Source of the DNA: Fundicoccus sp052116145
GTDB lineage: Bacteria; Bacillota; Bacilli; Lactobacillales; Aerococcaceae
NCBI RefSeq assembly: GCF_052116145.1
Contig: NZ_JBQKLQ010000002.1
Coordinates: forward strand, 62,001 to 126,000
DNA length: 64,000 nt
Direction: 5' to 3'
Positions within the stretch are counted from its first letter, which is position 1. Each line of letters begins with the position of its first letter. Under the pieces are notes generated by a model. That model ran no database searches. It saw only the letters and a list, made by a program, of their open reading frames with translations, and was not told where the DNA came from. Made by a program: the position numbers and the translations under genes. Below are positions 37,420-45,992 of this stretch, one piece after another.

Positions 37420-38496
37420 TTAGCTTTGCGTCATACGCTCAACCATCTCTTTTTGCTCAGCATCTTTGGCTTGAGAAATCTTGTTTGATACTGGCTCGAA
37501 GTAAACGTTCAAGTCATCTGTTTCATCTTTGATCGCTGGCGTTCCGTGACGGAAATAAGTTTCAGGTAAACGACCACCGTACCAAATGATCGCTAATTCA
37601 GTATCTTCTGCAGGCCATTCAACCGTTGGTTTGTCTGGATCCAAGATTAAGTAACCTGAGTCACCGAATAACTCGATACGGTTTCCGCCTGGCTCAATCA
37701 CATACATACATAAAGCTTGAGAAACACCGTGTTTTAACGGACCAGCTTCAATTGGAATACCGTACTCTTTACATACATCTGATAAGTCATCTAAGTGTTG
37801 AGGCATACCATACCAGAATGCCAAGTGGTGGAAACGACCGCTACCGTTTAACGCGTCACCCATCAATGCCACTTCGTGAACTAATGGCGAAACTGATAAC
37901 CAAGTTGCAAAGAAGTCGCCATCAGGTTTCTTAACGCCTTCACGGATGTTAAAGCCTAATTTGTCTACATAGAATTGTGCGTTCTTCGGAACGTTTGCTT
38001 CGTTTGTTAAGAAGTTTACGTGGTCAATACGACGTACTGGTACCCCTCTTAATGGACGACGTTGTGCACGGTTACGTAATTGAGAAGATAAATGTTCAGG
38101 CGCTTCATAACGCTCAACTTCCCAGAATAATTCTAAACGGTGACCATCTAAATCGTCGAATTGGTAAGCACGGCCGTGACCATAGCTCTCTTCAATCCAT
38201 TCACCTTTTACACCAGCAGCTTCTAAAGCTTCAACACGACGCTCTAACGCTTGTGGTGAATATGTACGAAAAGCTGTATGTTTCATACCTGCTTCATGGT
38301 GAGGTGTTAAAATTAAAGAGTATTTGTAAGTATCTTCGTATGCACGCAAGTAAACTGAACCATTTTCCTCATGAACCACTGTCATCCCTAAGATTTCAGT
38401 AAAGAATTCTACCGACTTATCGATCACCGGTGTGTATAACTCAGCATGGGCTAATTGATGGACATCACGGAATTTTTCTACGTAAGTTTCTGTCAT
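37420..38496 (-). CDS. Extradiol (catechol 2,3-) dioxygenase
   Basis: 358 residues with two VOC modules, about 10-130 and 155-290. Metal ligands are seen as His159 (RIDHVNF), His223/224 (FHHLAFW) and Glu275 (NRIELFG). The stretch HGVSQALCMYVIEPGGNRIE fits the extradiol signature apart from its first position. It opens catechol or an alkylcatechol next to the hydroxyls with Fe(II) and O2. The C-terminal tail of about 60 residues is longer than in classical XylE. It is upstream of the hydrolase gene and downstream of the aldolase gene, with its own 460-base leader region. Confidence 0.93.
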   Translation of the reverse strand: MTETYVEKFRDVHQLAHAELYTPVIDKSVEFFTEILGMTVVHEENGSVYLRAYEDTYKYSLILTPHHEAGMKHTAFRTYSPQALERRVEALEAAGVKGEWIEESYGHGRAYQFDDLDGHRLELFWEVERYEAPEHLSSQLRNRAQRRPLRGVPVRRIDHVNFLTNEANVPKNAQFYVDKLGFNIREGVKKPDGDFFATWLSVSPLVHEVALMGDALNGSGRFHHLAFWYGMPQHLDDLSDVCKEYGIPIEAGPLKHGVSQALCMYVIEPGGNRIELFGDSGYLILDPDKPTVEWPAEDTELAIIWYGGRLPETYFRHGTPAIKDETDDLNVYFEPVSNKISQAKDAEQKEMVERMTQS

Positions 38497-38635
38497 TTTA
38501 AATTTCTCCTCTTAAATAAGTTTTTATTTTTTTACAGGTTGATTGGGGGCAACCTTTTTCACAAAATAGGATATTACAGACCTTGAGCAACTGACACCCT
38601 TGCTTGAAGCGTTGATCAACTCCTTTAAACTGGAA

Positions 38636-38676
38636 ATTCGTTTAAATACGGTGAGTCATTCGTTTAAATGCGGTGA
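38636..38676. promoter_or_regulatory. Direct repeats upstream of the dioxygenase gene
   Basis: Two copies of ATTCGTTTAAATRCGGTGA (38636-38654 and 38658-38676) spaced 22 bp apart, with the near-palindrome CGTTTAAATRCG in each. Two helical turns of spacing on one DNA face suggest a regulator site. The regulator is unknown; IclR or LysR are local candidates. Confidence 0.45.
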
Positions 38677-38784
38677 TAAGACCGCTTTCATTCTTAAGTT
38701 TAGTGAAATCGCCCGGGGACGATTTCTAGACTATTAAATTTTGAGGTGTGTGACGGACGCCTGTTGATGGGCGTTGTGATGAGT

Positions 38785-38912
38785 GGACTCGTCTGGTTTG
38801 GTGGGTCGCGTCCCGGTTATGGGACGAGTCCTAGTTTATGGAACTATCCTAATTGACAGGACGCGTCCAGTTTACGCAACTTGCCTCTTCAACAGGACGT
38901 GCCTTGTCTATG
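38785..38912. repeat. Degenerate 18-19-bp tandem repeats
   Basis: Seven imperfect units begin at 38785, 38804, 38822, 38841, 38859, 38877 and 38895, around a GGACGCGTCC-like palindrome followed by AGTTTAYG. They lie between the aldolase gene end and the dioxygenase leader. Function unknown. Confidence 0.55.
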
Positions 38913-38957
38913 CTCAAATCATTTTAATGACCGAGCTTTTTGGTGAACGGCAAGCTT

Positions 38958-39986
38958 TTAAACTTGGTCGCGTTCGTCAGCCATTCTGGCTGCCACATCC
39001 ACCACCATATCTTCTTGGCCACCGACCACACCAATGCGGCCTAATTCAGTCAGAATATCGCGTGGCTCTAAATCGTATTTCTTACCTGCTCTTTGAGCGA
39101 ACAATCTAAAGCTTGAGTAGACGCCGGCATAACCTAAGACAATATTGTCACGGTCAACGATTTGTGGTGATTCCATAATAGGTGCCACTAAATCTTCTGC
39201 CACATCCATAATGCCGTAAACATCTACGCCTGTTTCGATACCAGCTTTATCTAAAGCCGCCACTAAAACTTCTGTTTGTGTGTTACCTGCACCTGCACCT
39301 AAAGCTCTGACACTGCCATCGACAAAACTTGCACCAGCATCAATCGCTGCTAACGTATTACCGATCGCTAATCCCAAGTTGTTATGCGCATGGAAGCCAA
39401 CGGGTACATCTAGTGCAGCAACTAAAGCTGTCACACGTTCTGTTACACCGCCAGGTAACATCGCACCGGCTGAGTCTGTGACATAAATAATGTCCGCGCC
39501 ATAACTTTGCATTTTTAAGGCTTCTTCAACTAAACGCTCTGGCGTTGTCATATGAGCCATCATTAGAAAACCAACCACTTCCATACCAAGTACTTCTTTA
39601 GCGTACTTAATATGTTGAGCTGAAACATCTGCCTCCGTTGAGTGAGTGGCAACGCGGACCATATCGGCACCGGCTGCGCGCGCCAATTTCAAATCTTCAA
39701 CCGTTCCAATACCTGGTAATAAGAGTACAGATATTTTGGAATAATCGGCAACTTCTTTAGCCGCTTTAATTAAGTCAATATCGTAAGTATGTGAAAAACC
39801 GTATTGAACAGATGATCCGCCGATACCGTCACCATGTGAGACTTCAATGTAAGGCACTTTGGCATCATTTAGGCCTTTAACAATCGATGTTACTTGATCG
39901 AGCGTATATTGGTGGCGCACCGCATGGGAACCATCACGTAAGGCAACTTCTAGTACTGTTACTTTTTTAGTCATTCTTTTGTGCAC
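38958..39986 (-). CDS. 4-hydroxy-2-oxovalerate aldolase
   Basis: A 342-residue DmpG/BphI/MhpE-type TIM barrel: LEVALRDGSHAVRHQY at the start with the metal Asp, EVSHGDGIGGSS, FHAHNNLGLAIGNTLAAIDAG (metal histidines) and the C-terminal DmpG communication domain. It splits 4-hydroxy-2-oxovalerate to pyruvate and acetaldehyde, channelling the aldehyde to its partner dehydrogenase. It lies only 3 bases after the acetaldehyde dehydrogenase gene, consistent with the obligate complex. Confidence 0.96.
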   Translation of the reverse strand: MHKRMTKKVTVLEVALRDGSHAVRHQYTLDQVTSIVKGLNDAKVPYIEVSHGDGIGGSSVQYGFSHTYDIDLIKAAKEVADYSKISVLLLPGIGTVEDLKLARAAGADMVRVATHSTEADVSAQHIKYAKEVLGMEVVGFLMMAHMTTPERLVEEALKMQSYGADIIYVTDSAGAMLPGGVTERVTALVAALDVPVGFHAHNNLGLAIGNTLAAIDAGASFVDGSVRALGAGAGNTQTEVLVAALDKAGIETGVDVYGIMDVAEDLVAPIMESPQIVDRDNIVLGYAGVYSSFRLFAQRAGKKYDLEPRDILTELGRIGVVGGQEDMVVDVAARMADERDQV

Positions 39987-39989
39987 CTC

Positions 39990-40877
39990 CTATGCTTCTT
40001 TTTTTAATATTTCTCGAGCAACACGTTCGGCAACACCCACTGCAGAAGCAGTCATGATATCTAAGTTTCCTGAGTAGACTGGCAAGTAATCGCCTGCGCC
40101 TTCTACTTCAACAAAGACTGTTACCAATTGACCATCAATAATTGGCGCTGTTCTTAAACGATACCCCGGTACAATGGCTTGGATTTCTTTAGCGCGTTTT
40201 TCTACGGAAGCGATAACGGCTGCTTCTTCGAACTCGCCTTCGATCAAAGTATAAATCGTATCACGCATTAAGATGGGTGGTTCAGCCGGGTTCAAGATAA
40301 TAATCGCTTTCCCTTTTTTAGCTCCACCGACTTCTTCAATCGCCTTAGCAGTTGTTTCAGTAAACTCATCAATGTTAGCACGCGTTCCAGGACCAGCTGA
40401 TTTACTTGAAATTGTTGCGACAATTTCAGCGTATTCAACCGGAGCCACATCAGAAATTGCTGAGATGATTGGTGTCGTTGCTTGCCCCCCACATGTAATC
40501 ATGTTGACGTTTTCTGCATCGATATGTTCCTCAAGGTTAACCGTTGGTGAAACGAAAGGACCAATTGCGGCGGGTGTTAAGTCAAACATGCGACTGCCTA
40601 ATTCTTTTGCGACCGCTGCATTATACTCATGCGCATAAGCTGATGTTGCATCGAATATTAATTCAGGAATCACTTCTAAATCTTTAATACCATCAATGCC
40701 AGTTGGCACTGTCGTTAGGCCATTTTCTCTGGCCATTTTCATACCGCGTGAATCATCTGAAACGCCGATCATCGCGATAGGTTGAATGACATCTGATCTT
40801 AACAACTTCATCATTAAGTCAGAACCGATATTACCAGGGCCGATAATTGCTGCTGTAACTTTTCTCGACAAATTCAC
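39990..40877 (-). CDS. Acetaldehyde dehydrogenase (acetylating)
   Basis: 295 residues of the DmpF/BphJ/MhpF family. NAD-binding IIGPGNIGSDLMMKLLRS is near the start, catalytic Cys in NMITCGGQATTPIISA (about 130), and AGPGTRANIDEFTETTAKAI and the C-terminal motif follow. It converts acetaldehyde, CoA and NAD+ to acetyl-CoA, in complex with the aldolase. It lies 5 bases after the hydratase gene. The order hydratase - dehydrogenase - aldolase is the usual meta-pathway order. Confidence 0.96.
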   Translation of the reverse strand: MNLSRKVTAAIIGPGNIGSDLMMKLLRSDVIQPIAMIGVSDDSRGMKMARENGLTTVPTGIDGIKDLEVIPELIFDATSAYAHEYNAAVAKELGSRMFDLTPAAIGPFVSPTVNLEEHIDAENVNMITCGGQATTPIISAISDVAPVEYAEIVATISSKSAGPGTRANIDEFTETTAKAIEEVGGAKKGKAIIILNPAEPPILMRDTIYTLIEGEFEEAAVIASVEKRAKEIQAIVPGYRLRTAPIIDGQLVTVFVEVEGAGDYLPVYSGNLDIMTASAVGVAERVAREILKKEA

Positions 40878-40882
40878 TCACT

Positions 40883-41686
40883 CTACCTTTCTTCAAATTT
40901 AATGCTGACGTTACCTAAACCTTCTGTAAACTTAACTTCAAACTCATCCCCGATTTCTGCTGGGATTGCCGCTGATAACGCACCGGCTAGAATGACTTCG
41001 CCTTTTTTAAGACTAATATCAAATTGATGTAACTTGTTAGCTAACCAAGCCACACAGTAAGCTGGATCGCCTAGAACTGCTGAACCATCCCCTTCGTTAA
41101 TGAAGGCGCCATTCTTGAACAATTGCATCTTCACGCCGACACGATCTAACTCAGCCGGAGAAAACGCCTTGTCACCTAGAATATAGTAAGCAGATGACCC
41201 ATTGTCAGCCACTGTATCACGTAACGTAATTTGCCAATCTTTGACACGACTATCCACAATCTCGATGGCTGCGACAATACTCTCAGTAGCAGCAAGCACC
41301 TCTTCAACTGTGACGTTAGGTCCAACTAAATCTTCCTTCAAGATAAAAGCTAACTCACCCTCAACTCTAGGTTGTAAGACTTGATCCGAATAAATAACTG
41401 GCGACTCTTTTGTAATCACCATATCATTTAACAAGTGACCATAATCTGGCTCGTCCACGCCTAATGACTCCTGCATCGCTTTAGAAGTCAAACCGATTTT
41501 TTTACCAACAATCGTTTTTCCATCAGCTAGCTGAGCATTGATATTATATAATTGAATGTCATAAGCCTCCTTGACTGTTAAAGCCGGATGCTCTGAAACT
41601 ACTGGCGACACACCCTCCTGCTGATTAAAGGCCTCACACAAGTGATGTGCCAACTTAACCACATAAGGTTCATAAACTTTCGACAT
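40883..41686 (-). CDS. 2-hydroxypenta-2,4-dienoate hydratase (2-keto-4-pentenoate hydratase)
   Basis: 267 residues of the FAH-like hydratase/4-oxalocrotonate decarboxylase family. Marks are GKKIGLTSKAMQESLGVDEPDYGHL, the metal-binding QPRVEGELAFILKEDL, IEIVDSRVKDW and LGDPAYCVAWLANKL. It adds water to 2-hydroxypentadienoate to give 4-hydroxy-2-oxovalerate. A decarboxylase role is possible from the family but unlikely, since no 4-oxalocrotonate branch genes occur here. GAAAGGAGCATATC precedes ATG 41686. It is first gene of the operon, divergent from iclR. Confidence 0.92.
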   Translation of the reverse strand: MSKVYEPYVVKLAHHLCEAFNQQEGVSPVVSEHPALTVKEAYDIQLYNINAQLADGKTIVGKKIGLTSKAMQESLGVDEPDYGHLLNDMVITKESPVIYSDQVLQPRVEGELAFILKEDLVGPNVTVEEVLAATESIVAAIEIVDSRVKDWQITLRDTVADNGSSAYYILGDKAFSPAELDRVGVKMQLFKNGAFINEGDGSAVLGDPAYCVAWLANKLHQFDISLKKGEVILAGALSAAIPAEIGDEFEVKFTEGLGNVSIKFEER

Positions 41687-41788
41687 GATATGCTCCTTTC
41701 AATCAGAGGCCTTCACAACTTACAACTTGTAAGCGTTACCTCTTGGCTACAACTACATAATAACCCATCCCAAAAGCCGATGCACCCA

Positions 41789-41811
41789 TTTGTTGCGATA
41801 GACGCAACAAA
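41789..41811. promoter_or_regulatory. Inverted repeat operator 1 in the hydratase-iclR intergenic region
   Basis: TTTGTTGCG (41789-41797), ATAGA, CGCAACAAA (41803-41811): a perfect 9-bp inverted repeat. A related copy lies 117 bp away at 41906. A plausible binding site for the divergent IclR protein. Confidence 0.55.
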
Positions 41812-41848
41812 CAAATAACATTTACAACATACGCAAATAATGTTAACA

Positions 41849-41862
41849 TGAAAGCGTATTCT
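41849..41862. promoter_or_regulatory. cre-like site in the meta-pathway promoter region
   Basis: TGAAAGCGTATTCT, 12 of 14 matches to the CcpA consensus, between the two inverted repeats and upstream of the hydratase operon. Confidence 0.4.
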
Positions 41863-41905
41863 AACAAAGAAACCGCTTCCTTTCATGGCAAAATAGGGCT
41901 CCCCA

Positions 41906-41928
41906 TTTGTTTCGCTAGAAGCAAGATA
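41906..41928. promoter_or_regulatory. Inverted repeat operator 2 (degenerate)
   Basis: TTTGTTTCG, CTAGA, AGCAAGATA: same layout and spacer length as operator 1, with the left arm better kept than the right. Confidence 0.4.
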
Positions 41929-42048
41929 CGCCCTCCAACACATAGCTCGCAACCTTGGCACCTCGCTAAAGTCTAGGAAAAGTGAGGGGTCGGCTAGCTT
42001 TCGGGCATGACTTGTAAAGATCGTGTGGAAGGTAAAGCTACTATAATA

Positions 42049-42087
42049 TGTCACTTGAGTAAGTCGCTTGAGTATGTCGCTTGTAAG
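42049..42087. repeat. Three 13-bp iterons before iclR
   Basis: TGTCACTTGAGTA, AGTCGCTTGAGTA and TGTCGCTTGTAAG follow each other without gaps. They start right after a TATAAT at 42042 and end 45 bases before iclR. Possible autoregulatory sites. Confidence 0.5.
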
Positions 42088-42131
42088 TCTTGCCTGTATG
42101 GTTAGTAAATTAGATCGTAGGAGGAATTTAG

Positions 42132-42914
42132 ATGAGTGAAAAAAGGTCGGGTCAATTATCATCTGTTAAAAATGCGCTAAAAATTTTGAAGAGCTTTACA
42201 ACCACACAACCAGTTAAGCGAGTCAGTGATCTAGCCGAAGAGCTCGGTGTGTCAAAATCAACTGTCAGTCGCCTAATCAGCACCTTAGTATCAGAAGACT
42301 TTCTAGCACCAGACACTGAAACGGCTGGCTACCGTCTCGGCTACTCCGTTTTAACTTTAGGAGGCGCCTTGACAAGCACGAACGAATTGTACCGTGAAGT
42401 CGCACCCGTTTTAAATAATATCGTCCTTCAAACCGGTGAGAGTGCACACGTAGCGGTTTTAGAGGGACAAGATGTTATCTATCTCAACAAAAACACTGGC
42501 CCCTACTATTCCAACATTCTAACTTCTGTCGGTGCCCATAATGCTGCTTACGCAGCCAGCTCCGGAAAAGTCATCTTGGCAGAGGCAGACCCTGAGGTGA
42601 TTGATCAAATGTTCGAAGATGGTGTCAAGGCTTACACCGAGCACACGATTACTAACCCCATCAAGTTCAAGAAGGAACTTGAAAAAGTACGCCGTCAAGG
42701 TTATGCGATGAGTATCGAAGAAATCACCAAGAATAACTATTCGATTGCCGTACCAGTCCGGGATATGTCAGGCAAGATTGCTTGTGCCATCACAGTTGTC
42801 GGCCCCTTATCACGCGTCAACAAAGGCAAGCTTGAACAATTCATCAAAATTATGAAAGAAGCCGCCCACGACGCCTCCGAACGTCTCGGCTACGATGAAG
42901 ACGACAACCATTAA
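42132..42914 (+). CDS. IclR family transcriptional regulator
   Basis: 260 residues. The N-terminal winged helix (about 8-65) holds SVKNALKILKSF, then VSDLAEELGVSKSTVSRLIS. The IclR effector domain (80-250) holds GESAHVAVLEGQDVIYLNK, HNAAYAASSGKVILA and the C-terminal SIEEITKNNYSIAVPVRD. AGGAGGAATTTAG precedes ATG 42132. IclR proteins often govern aromatic-compound operons, as activators or repressors. Its divergent position and the inverted repeats between it and the hydratase make it the likely regulator of the meta-cleavage genes. Confidence 0.94.
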   Translation: MSEKRSGQLSSVKNALKILKSFTTTQPVKRVSDLAEELGVSKSTVSRLISTLVSEDFLAPDTETAGYRLGYSVLTLGGALTSTNELYREVAPVLNNIVLQTGESAHVAVLEGQDVIYLNKNTGPYYSNILTSVGAHNAAYAASSGKVILAEADPEVIDQMFEDGVKAYTEHTITNPIKFKKELEKVRRQGYAMSIEEITKNNYSIAVPVRDMSGKIACAITVVGPLSRVNKGKLEQFIKIMKEAAHDASERLGYDEDDNH

Positions 42915-43080
42915 CATTATATCTAGTAGGGAAACGCCCACAACCTTTAGAAAAAGGCTGTTTTTTAATTGGCTTGATAAGCCACCTTACTTGTTAAGAC
43001 AGAGCTTTCAAGAAGAAAAGGATAAAGGAGAGATAGACGATCCAAGCCGACTTGTTAGGCCGGCGATTGCAAGAAGAGAT

Positions 43081-43167
43081 AAAGGAGTCCTACTCTGGCG
43101 AGTCGAACGATTAGATTAAGAGCGGTGGCTTTATGATTGTCACGAAATGCAATGGAGTGACTCCTTT
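43081..43167. repeat. Cloverleaf element copy (43.1 kb)
   Basis: Outer stem AAAGGAGTC (43081-43089) with GACTCCTTT (43159-43167). Inside are a hairpin with ACTC...GAGT, a central CGATTA...ATGATTG arm and a hairpin GTCAC...GTGAC. The outer stem differs from other copies (GGTGTC/GACACC) at paired positions. Partial additional elements precede it from 43021. Confidence 0.65.
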
Positions 43168-43269
43168 ATATTTTGGTGGGTAGAGATTTTCTTTTATATC
43201 GAGGGATTACAAAACATCATGTTTTACTAGAAGCCCTCTCGTAATCATCCTTTAATGTGTCAACTCGCC

Positions 43270-43350
43270 AGTTGGTCGACTCGTTAACCTATCTAACGTG
43301 CTAACCCAACAGTTGGTCGACTCGTTACCTATCTAACGTGCTAACTCAAA
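43270..43350. repeat. Two 40-bp direct repeats
   Basis: A unit beginning GTTGGTCGACTCGTTA, containing CCTATCTAACGTGCTAAC, occurs twice in tandem (43270-43310, 43311-43350) with a one-base length difference. It is followed by a related GAGTCGTCACGTTAA end. It lies between iclR and the ABC-F gene. Confidence 0.6.
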
Positions 43351-43395
43351 CAGTGAGTCGTCACGTTAAAATAAGCACTTTATTCTTAACTAGAC

Positions 43396-43429
43396 AAAAA
43401 GCCCTCGAATCCTTGGATTTGAGGGCTTT
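43396..43429 (-). terminator. Terminator of the ABC-F gene
   Basis: 15-base arms (43398-43412 and 43415-43429) with a 2-base loop and A/T flanks on both sides, likely bidirectional. Confidence 0.85.
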
Positions 43430-43451
43430 TGCAGGGTAAATCATCAAACTT

Positions 43452-45464
43452 TTATTTATCTAACTCCGGGTGGTCTTCTAGGAAGGCTTCCAACTCGAGG
43501 GAAGCGCTCTCCCAGGCATCTAAAGCGAGGAGTTGGTCTTCTTCGACGGCCTTCAAGTCATCGTGGAGATCGGCCAGTTGGACTTGATCGTTGGCCTCGG
43601 CCGCTTGTGCAAGCGACTGATGGAGGCTCGCAATCTGGGCATCCAGTTGCTCGTTGGCGTCCCAAGCTTTGTCCACGGCTTGGCTTAGCTTTCGGTGTTC
43701 GCGCGCCAATTGCTTGGTGGCGGCATAGCTCAACTGCGCCTTGCCCCCTGTGGAAGAGTCAACACTGGCAGAAGTTGCACTGGCTTTGTCGCCAGCTTGC
43801 GAAGGCCCTTTTGTCCCCTGAGTCATTTCGGCAATTTGCGCGAGTTCCTCTTTTTTGGCCAGGTAATAATCGTAGTCGCCGAGGTAGAGGGTGGCCTGAT
43901 CGGGCGCGATTTCCAGCACCTGCGTCGCGATCCGGTTGATAAAATAGCGGTCATGCGACACAAACAGCAAGGTGCCGTCGTACTCAATCAGTGCTTCCTC
44001 GAGCACCTCCTTGCTGTCGATGTCCAAATGGTTGGTCGGCTCGTCCAAAAGCAGAGTGTTGTCATGCTCAGTCGCCAACAGCGCCAAACTCAAGCGTGCT
44101 TTTTCGCCACCACTCAACATGGACACTTTTTTCTCCACAGTTTCACCACTGAACAAGAAGCTGCCAAGGATACTCCTGACAATCCACTCATCAGTCGTAT
44201 CGTGGGCCTGCCACAATGTTTCCAAGACCGTCAGGGTCGGGTCCAGTGTGTTCACATTCTGCTCGTAGTAGCCGACTTCGACGCCGGTGCCCGTCGTAAC
44301 ATCGCCGGCTTTGGGAGCTAGGCGGCCCAGAAGTGTCTTGAGGAAGGTCGTCTTGCCAACCCCGTTTGGGCCAACGATGGCGATCGCTTCTTGGCGACGC
44401 AAGTCCATGTTGATGTTTGTCGCGATAGGTGCCTTGTCGTTTGGATAACCGATGGCTAGTTGGTCGGCAGCTAGCACGCGTTCGCCTGAATCCTTGCGGG
44501 CTGAGAACTGGATGCGCGGCGCTTTGGCGTCTTGTTTAGGACGCTCGAGGCGGTCCATTTTCTCAAGTCGCTTGCGGCGGCTTTGAGCCATCTTGGTGGT
44601 CGAGGCGCGGGCCAGATTGCGGCGGACATAGTCTTCAAGTTTTGCAATTTCATCTTGTTGACGCGCATAAAGCTTGAATTCTTGTTCCAAGCGGGCCTCT
44701 TTTTCTTTCAGATAATAGGAATAGTTTCCTTTATAAATGTGTAGTGTATGATGGCGCAGCTCGATGACTTCTTTAGCCACCTTATCTAGGAAGTAGCGGT
44801 CATGCGATACGATAAGGAGCGCACCCTTGTAACCTAATAGGTATGTCTCTAGCCAAGCCAGCGTTTCCATGTCGAGGTGGTTGGTCGGCTCGTCTAATAT
44901 CAAGAGGTCATAATCCATTAAGAGGATTTGCGCTAAGGCCAGGCGGGTCTTCTGGCCGCCCGATAGGGATTGAACGGGACGCTCATAATCTTCTTCATAG
45001 AAGCGGAAGCCATGTAGAACCGTGCGGATTTCCGATTCGATCGCATAGGCATTCTTATCTTTAAGGCGCTCTTGTAGTTGGTCATAGCGCTCCAAGGCCG
45101 CCTCGTAAGCTGGCGAGTCGGTATTCTCAGCTTCTTGGGCCAATTGTTCGGCCGCCTTCTGGGCCTGGTCCCTTAGGCGCAGTGTGTCATCAAAGACGTT
45201 TAACATTTCCGCCCAGATGGTCCGGTCTGAGTCGATGGCCACGTGTTGTTCTAGGTAGCCGACTTTGAGGCCTTTCGCGCGTGACAGTGCGCCGTCTGAT
45301 AGGGGCTCCTCGCCCATGATTTGTTTAATTAAGGTAGATTTGCCGGTACCGTTTCGTCCAACGAGCGCAATGCGGTCATTCGTTTGGATGCTAAAGGACA
45401 CGTTCTCATAGAGGGTCGCGTCTGCAAAACGTCGGCTCACTTGGTTAGCTTGTAGTAGTATCAT
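43452..45464 (-). CDS. ABC-F family ATP-binding protein (YdiF-like)
   Basis: 670 residues from ATG 45464 with GGAG 8 bases upstream. Two ABC domains: Walker A GRNGTGKST and GPNGVGKTT, signatures LSGGQKTRLALAQ and LSGGEKARLSLAL, and two Walker B LDEPTNHLD motifs. The linker (about 240-310) has the helical YVRRNLARASTTKMAQSRRK-type P-site tRNA-interaction motif. No membrane helices; a C-terminal coiled coil is present. ABC-F proteins act on ribosomes, in translation rescue or antibiotic protection. This architecture fits the housekeeping YdiF group better than known resistance types. Confidence 0.92.
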   Translation of the reverse strand: MILLQANQVSRRFADATLYENVSFSIQTNDRIALVGRNGTGKSTLIKQIMGEEPLSDGALSRAKGLKVGYLEQHVAIDSDRTIWAEMLNVFDDTLRLRDQAQKAAEQLAQEAENTDSPAYEAALERYDQLQERLKDKNAYAIESEIRTVLHGFRFYEEDYERPVQSLSGGQKTRLALAQILLMDYDLLILDEPTNHLDMETLAWLETYLLGYKGALLIVSHDRYFLDKVAKEVIELRHHTLHIYKGNYSYYLKEKEARLEQEFKLYARQQDEIAKLEDYVRRNLARASTTKMAQSRRKRLEKMDRLERPKQDAKAPRIQFSARKDSGERVLAADQLAIGYPNDKAPIATNINMDLRRQEAIAIVGPNGVGKTTFLKTLLGRLAPKAGDVTTGTGVEVGYYEQNVNTLDPTLTVLETLWQAHDTTDEWIVRSILGSFLFSGETVEKKVSMLSGGEKARLSLALLATEHDNTLLLDEPTNHLDIDSKEVLEEALIEYDGTLLFVSHDRYFINRIATQVLEIAPDQATLYLGDYDYYLAKKEELAQIAEMTQGTKGPSQAGDKASATSASVDSSTGGKAQLSYAATKQLAREHRKLSQAVDKAWDANEQLDAQIASLHQSLAQAAEANDQVQLADLHDDLKAVEEDQLLALDAWESASLELEAFLEDHPELDK

Positions 45465-45543
45465 GTGGTTGTCTCCTCTGTTTATCTTCACTCAGCATTA
45501 TATCATGTTAGGTCTTGGGTGGGTATTGGCTGTGGCTATTAGT

Positions 45544-45840
45544 CTAGTCGCAGTCTTTCTCCTCTACGTGCGTGAACATTTGGGCCAGGATTTCGTAGAC
45601 GTGCCCATCGAGTTGGCTATAAATCATACTCTTGCCATCACGGCGCGCTTTGACCAGGCGGGCATCTTTGAGTGTTTTCAGTTGATGGGAGATGGCGGAT
45701 TGTTCCATCTCGAGTCCTTCGGAAATCGCCGTCACATTAAGCTCCTTGCCTTCAAGTAATCGCAAGATCGCCAGGCGGGTCGGGTCGGCTAATACTTTGA
45801 ATATCCGGCTGGCCTCCTTGATTTTATGCAGTTTCTCCAT
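45544..45840 (-). CDS. ArsR/SmtB family metalloregulator (CzrA-like)
   Basis: 98 residues from ATG 45840, with TAGGTG 6 bases upstream. Winged helix: VLADPTRLAILRLLEGKELN and ISEGLEMEQSAISHQLKTLKDARLV. The last helix shows the Asp-x-His...His-x-x-Glu pattern (DGHVYEILAQMFTHVEE) of alpha-5 Zn(II)/Co(II) sensors such as CzrA. It likely derepresses a metal efflux gene when Zn is high; no such gene is adjacent. Divergent from the NERD-like gene. Confidence 0.9.
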   Translation of the reverse strand: MEKLHKIKEASRIFKVLADPTRLAILRLLEGKELNVTAISEGLEMEQSAISHQLKTLKDARLVKARRDGKSMIYSQLDGHVYEILAQMFTHVEEKDCD

Positions 45841-45992
45841 TGTTTTCACCTACTTATGATTAATTATTCATATGAATAGTTTAACAGGCCGGAAAAGTAT
45901 TTGCAATATTTTCAAAATTTAATAAATTTTTAAAGTGAGATTGGGTCTCTTTTTACGTATTTATAGATAGATGGTAAAAAGGAGGACAATAT

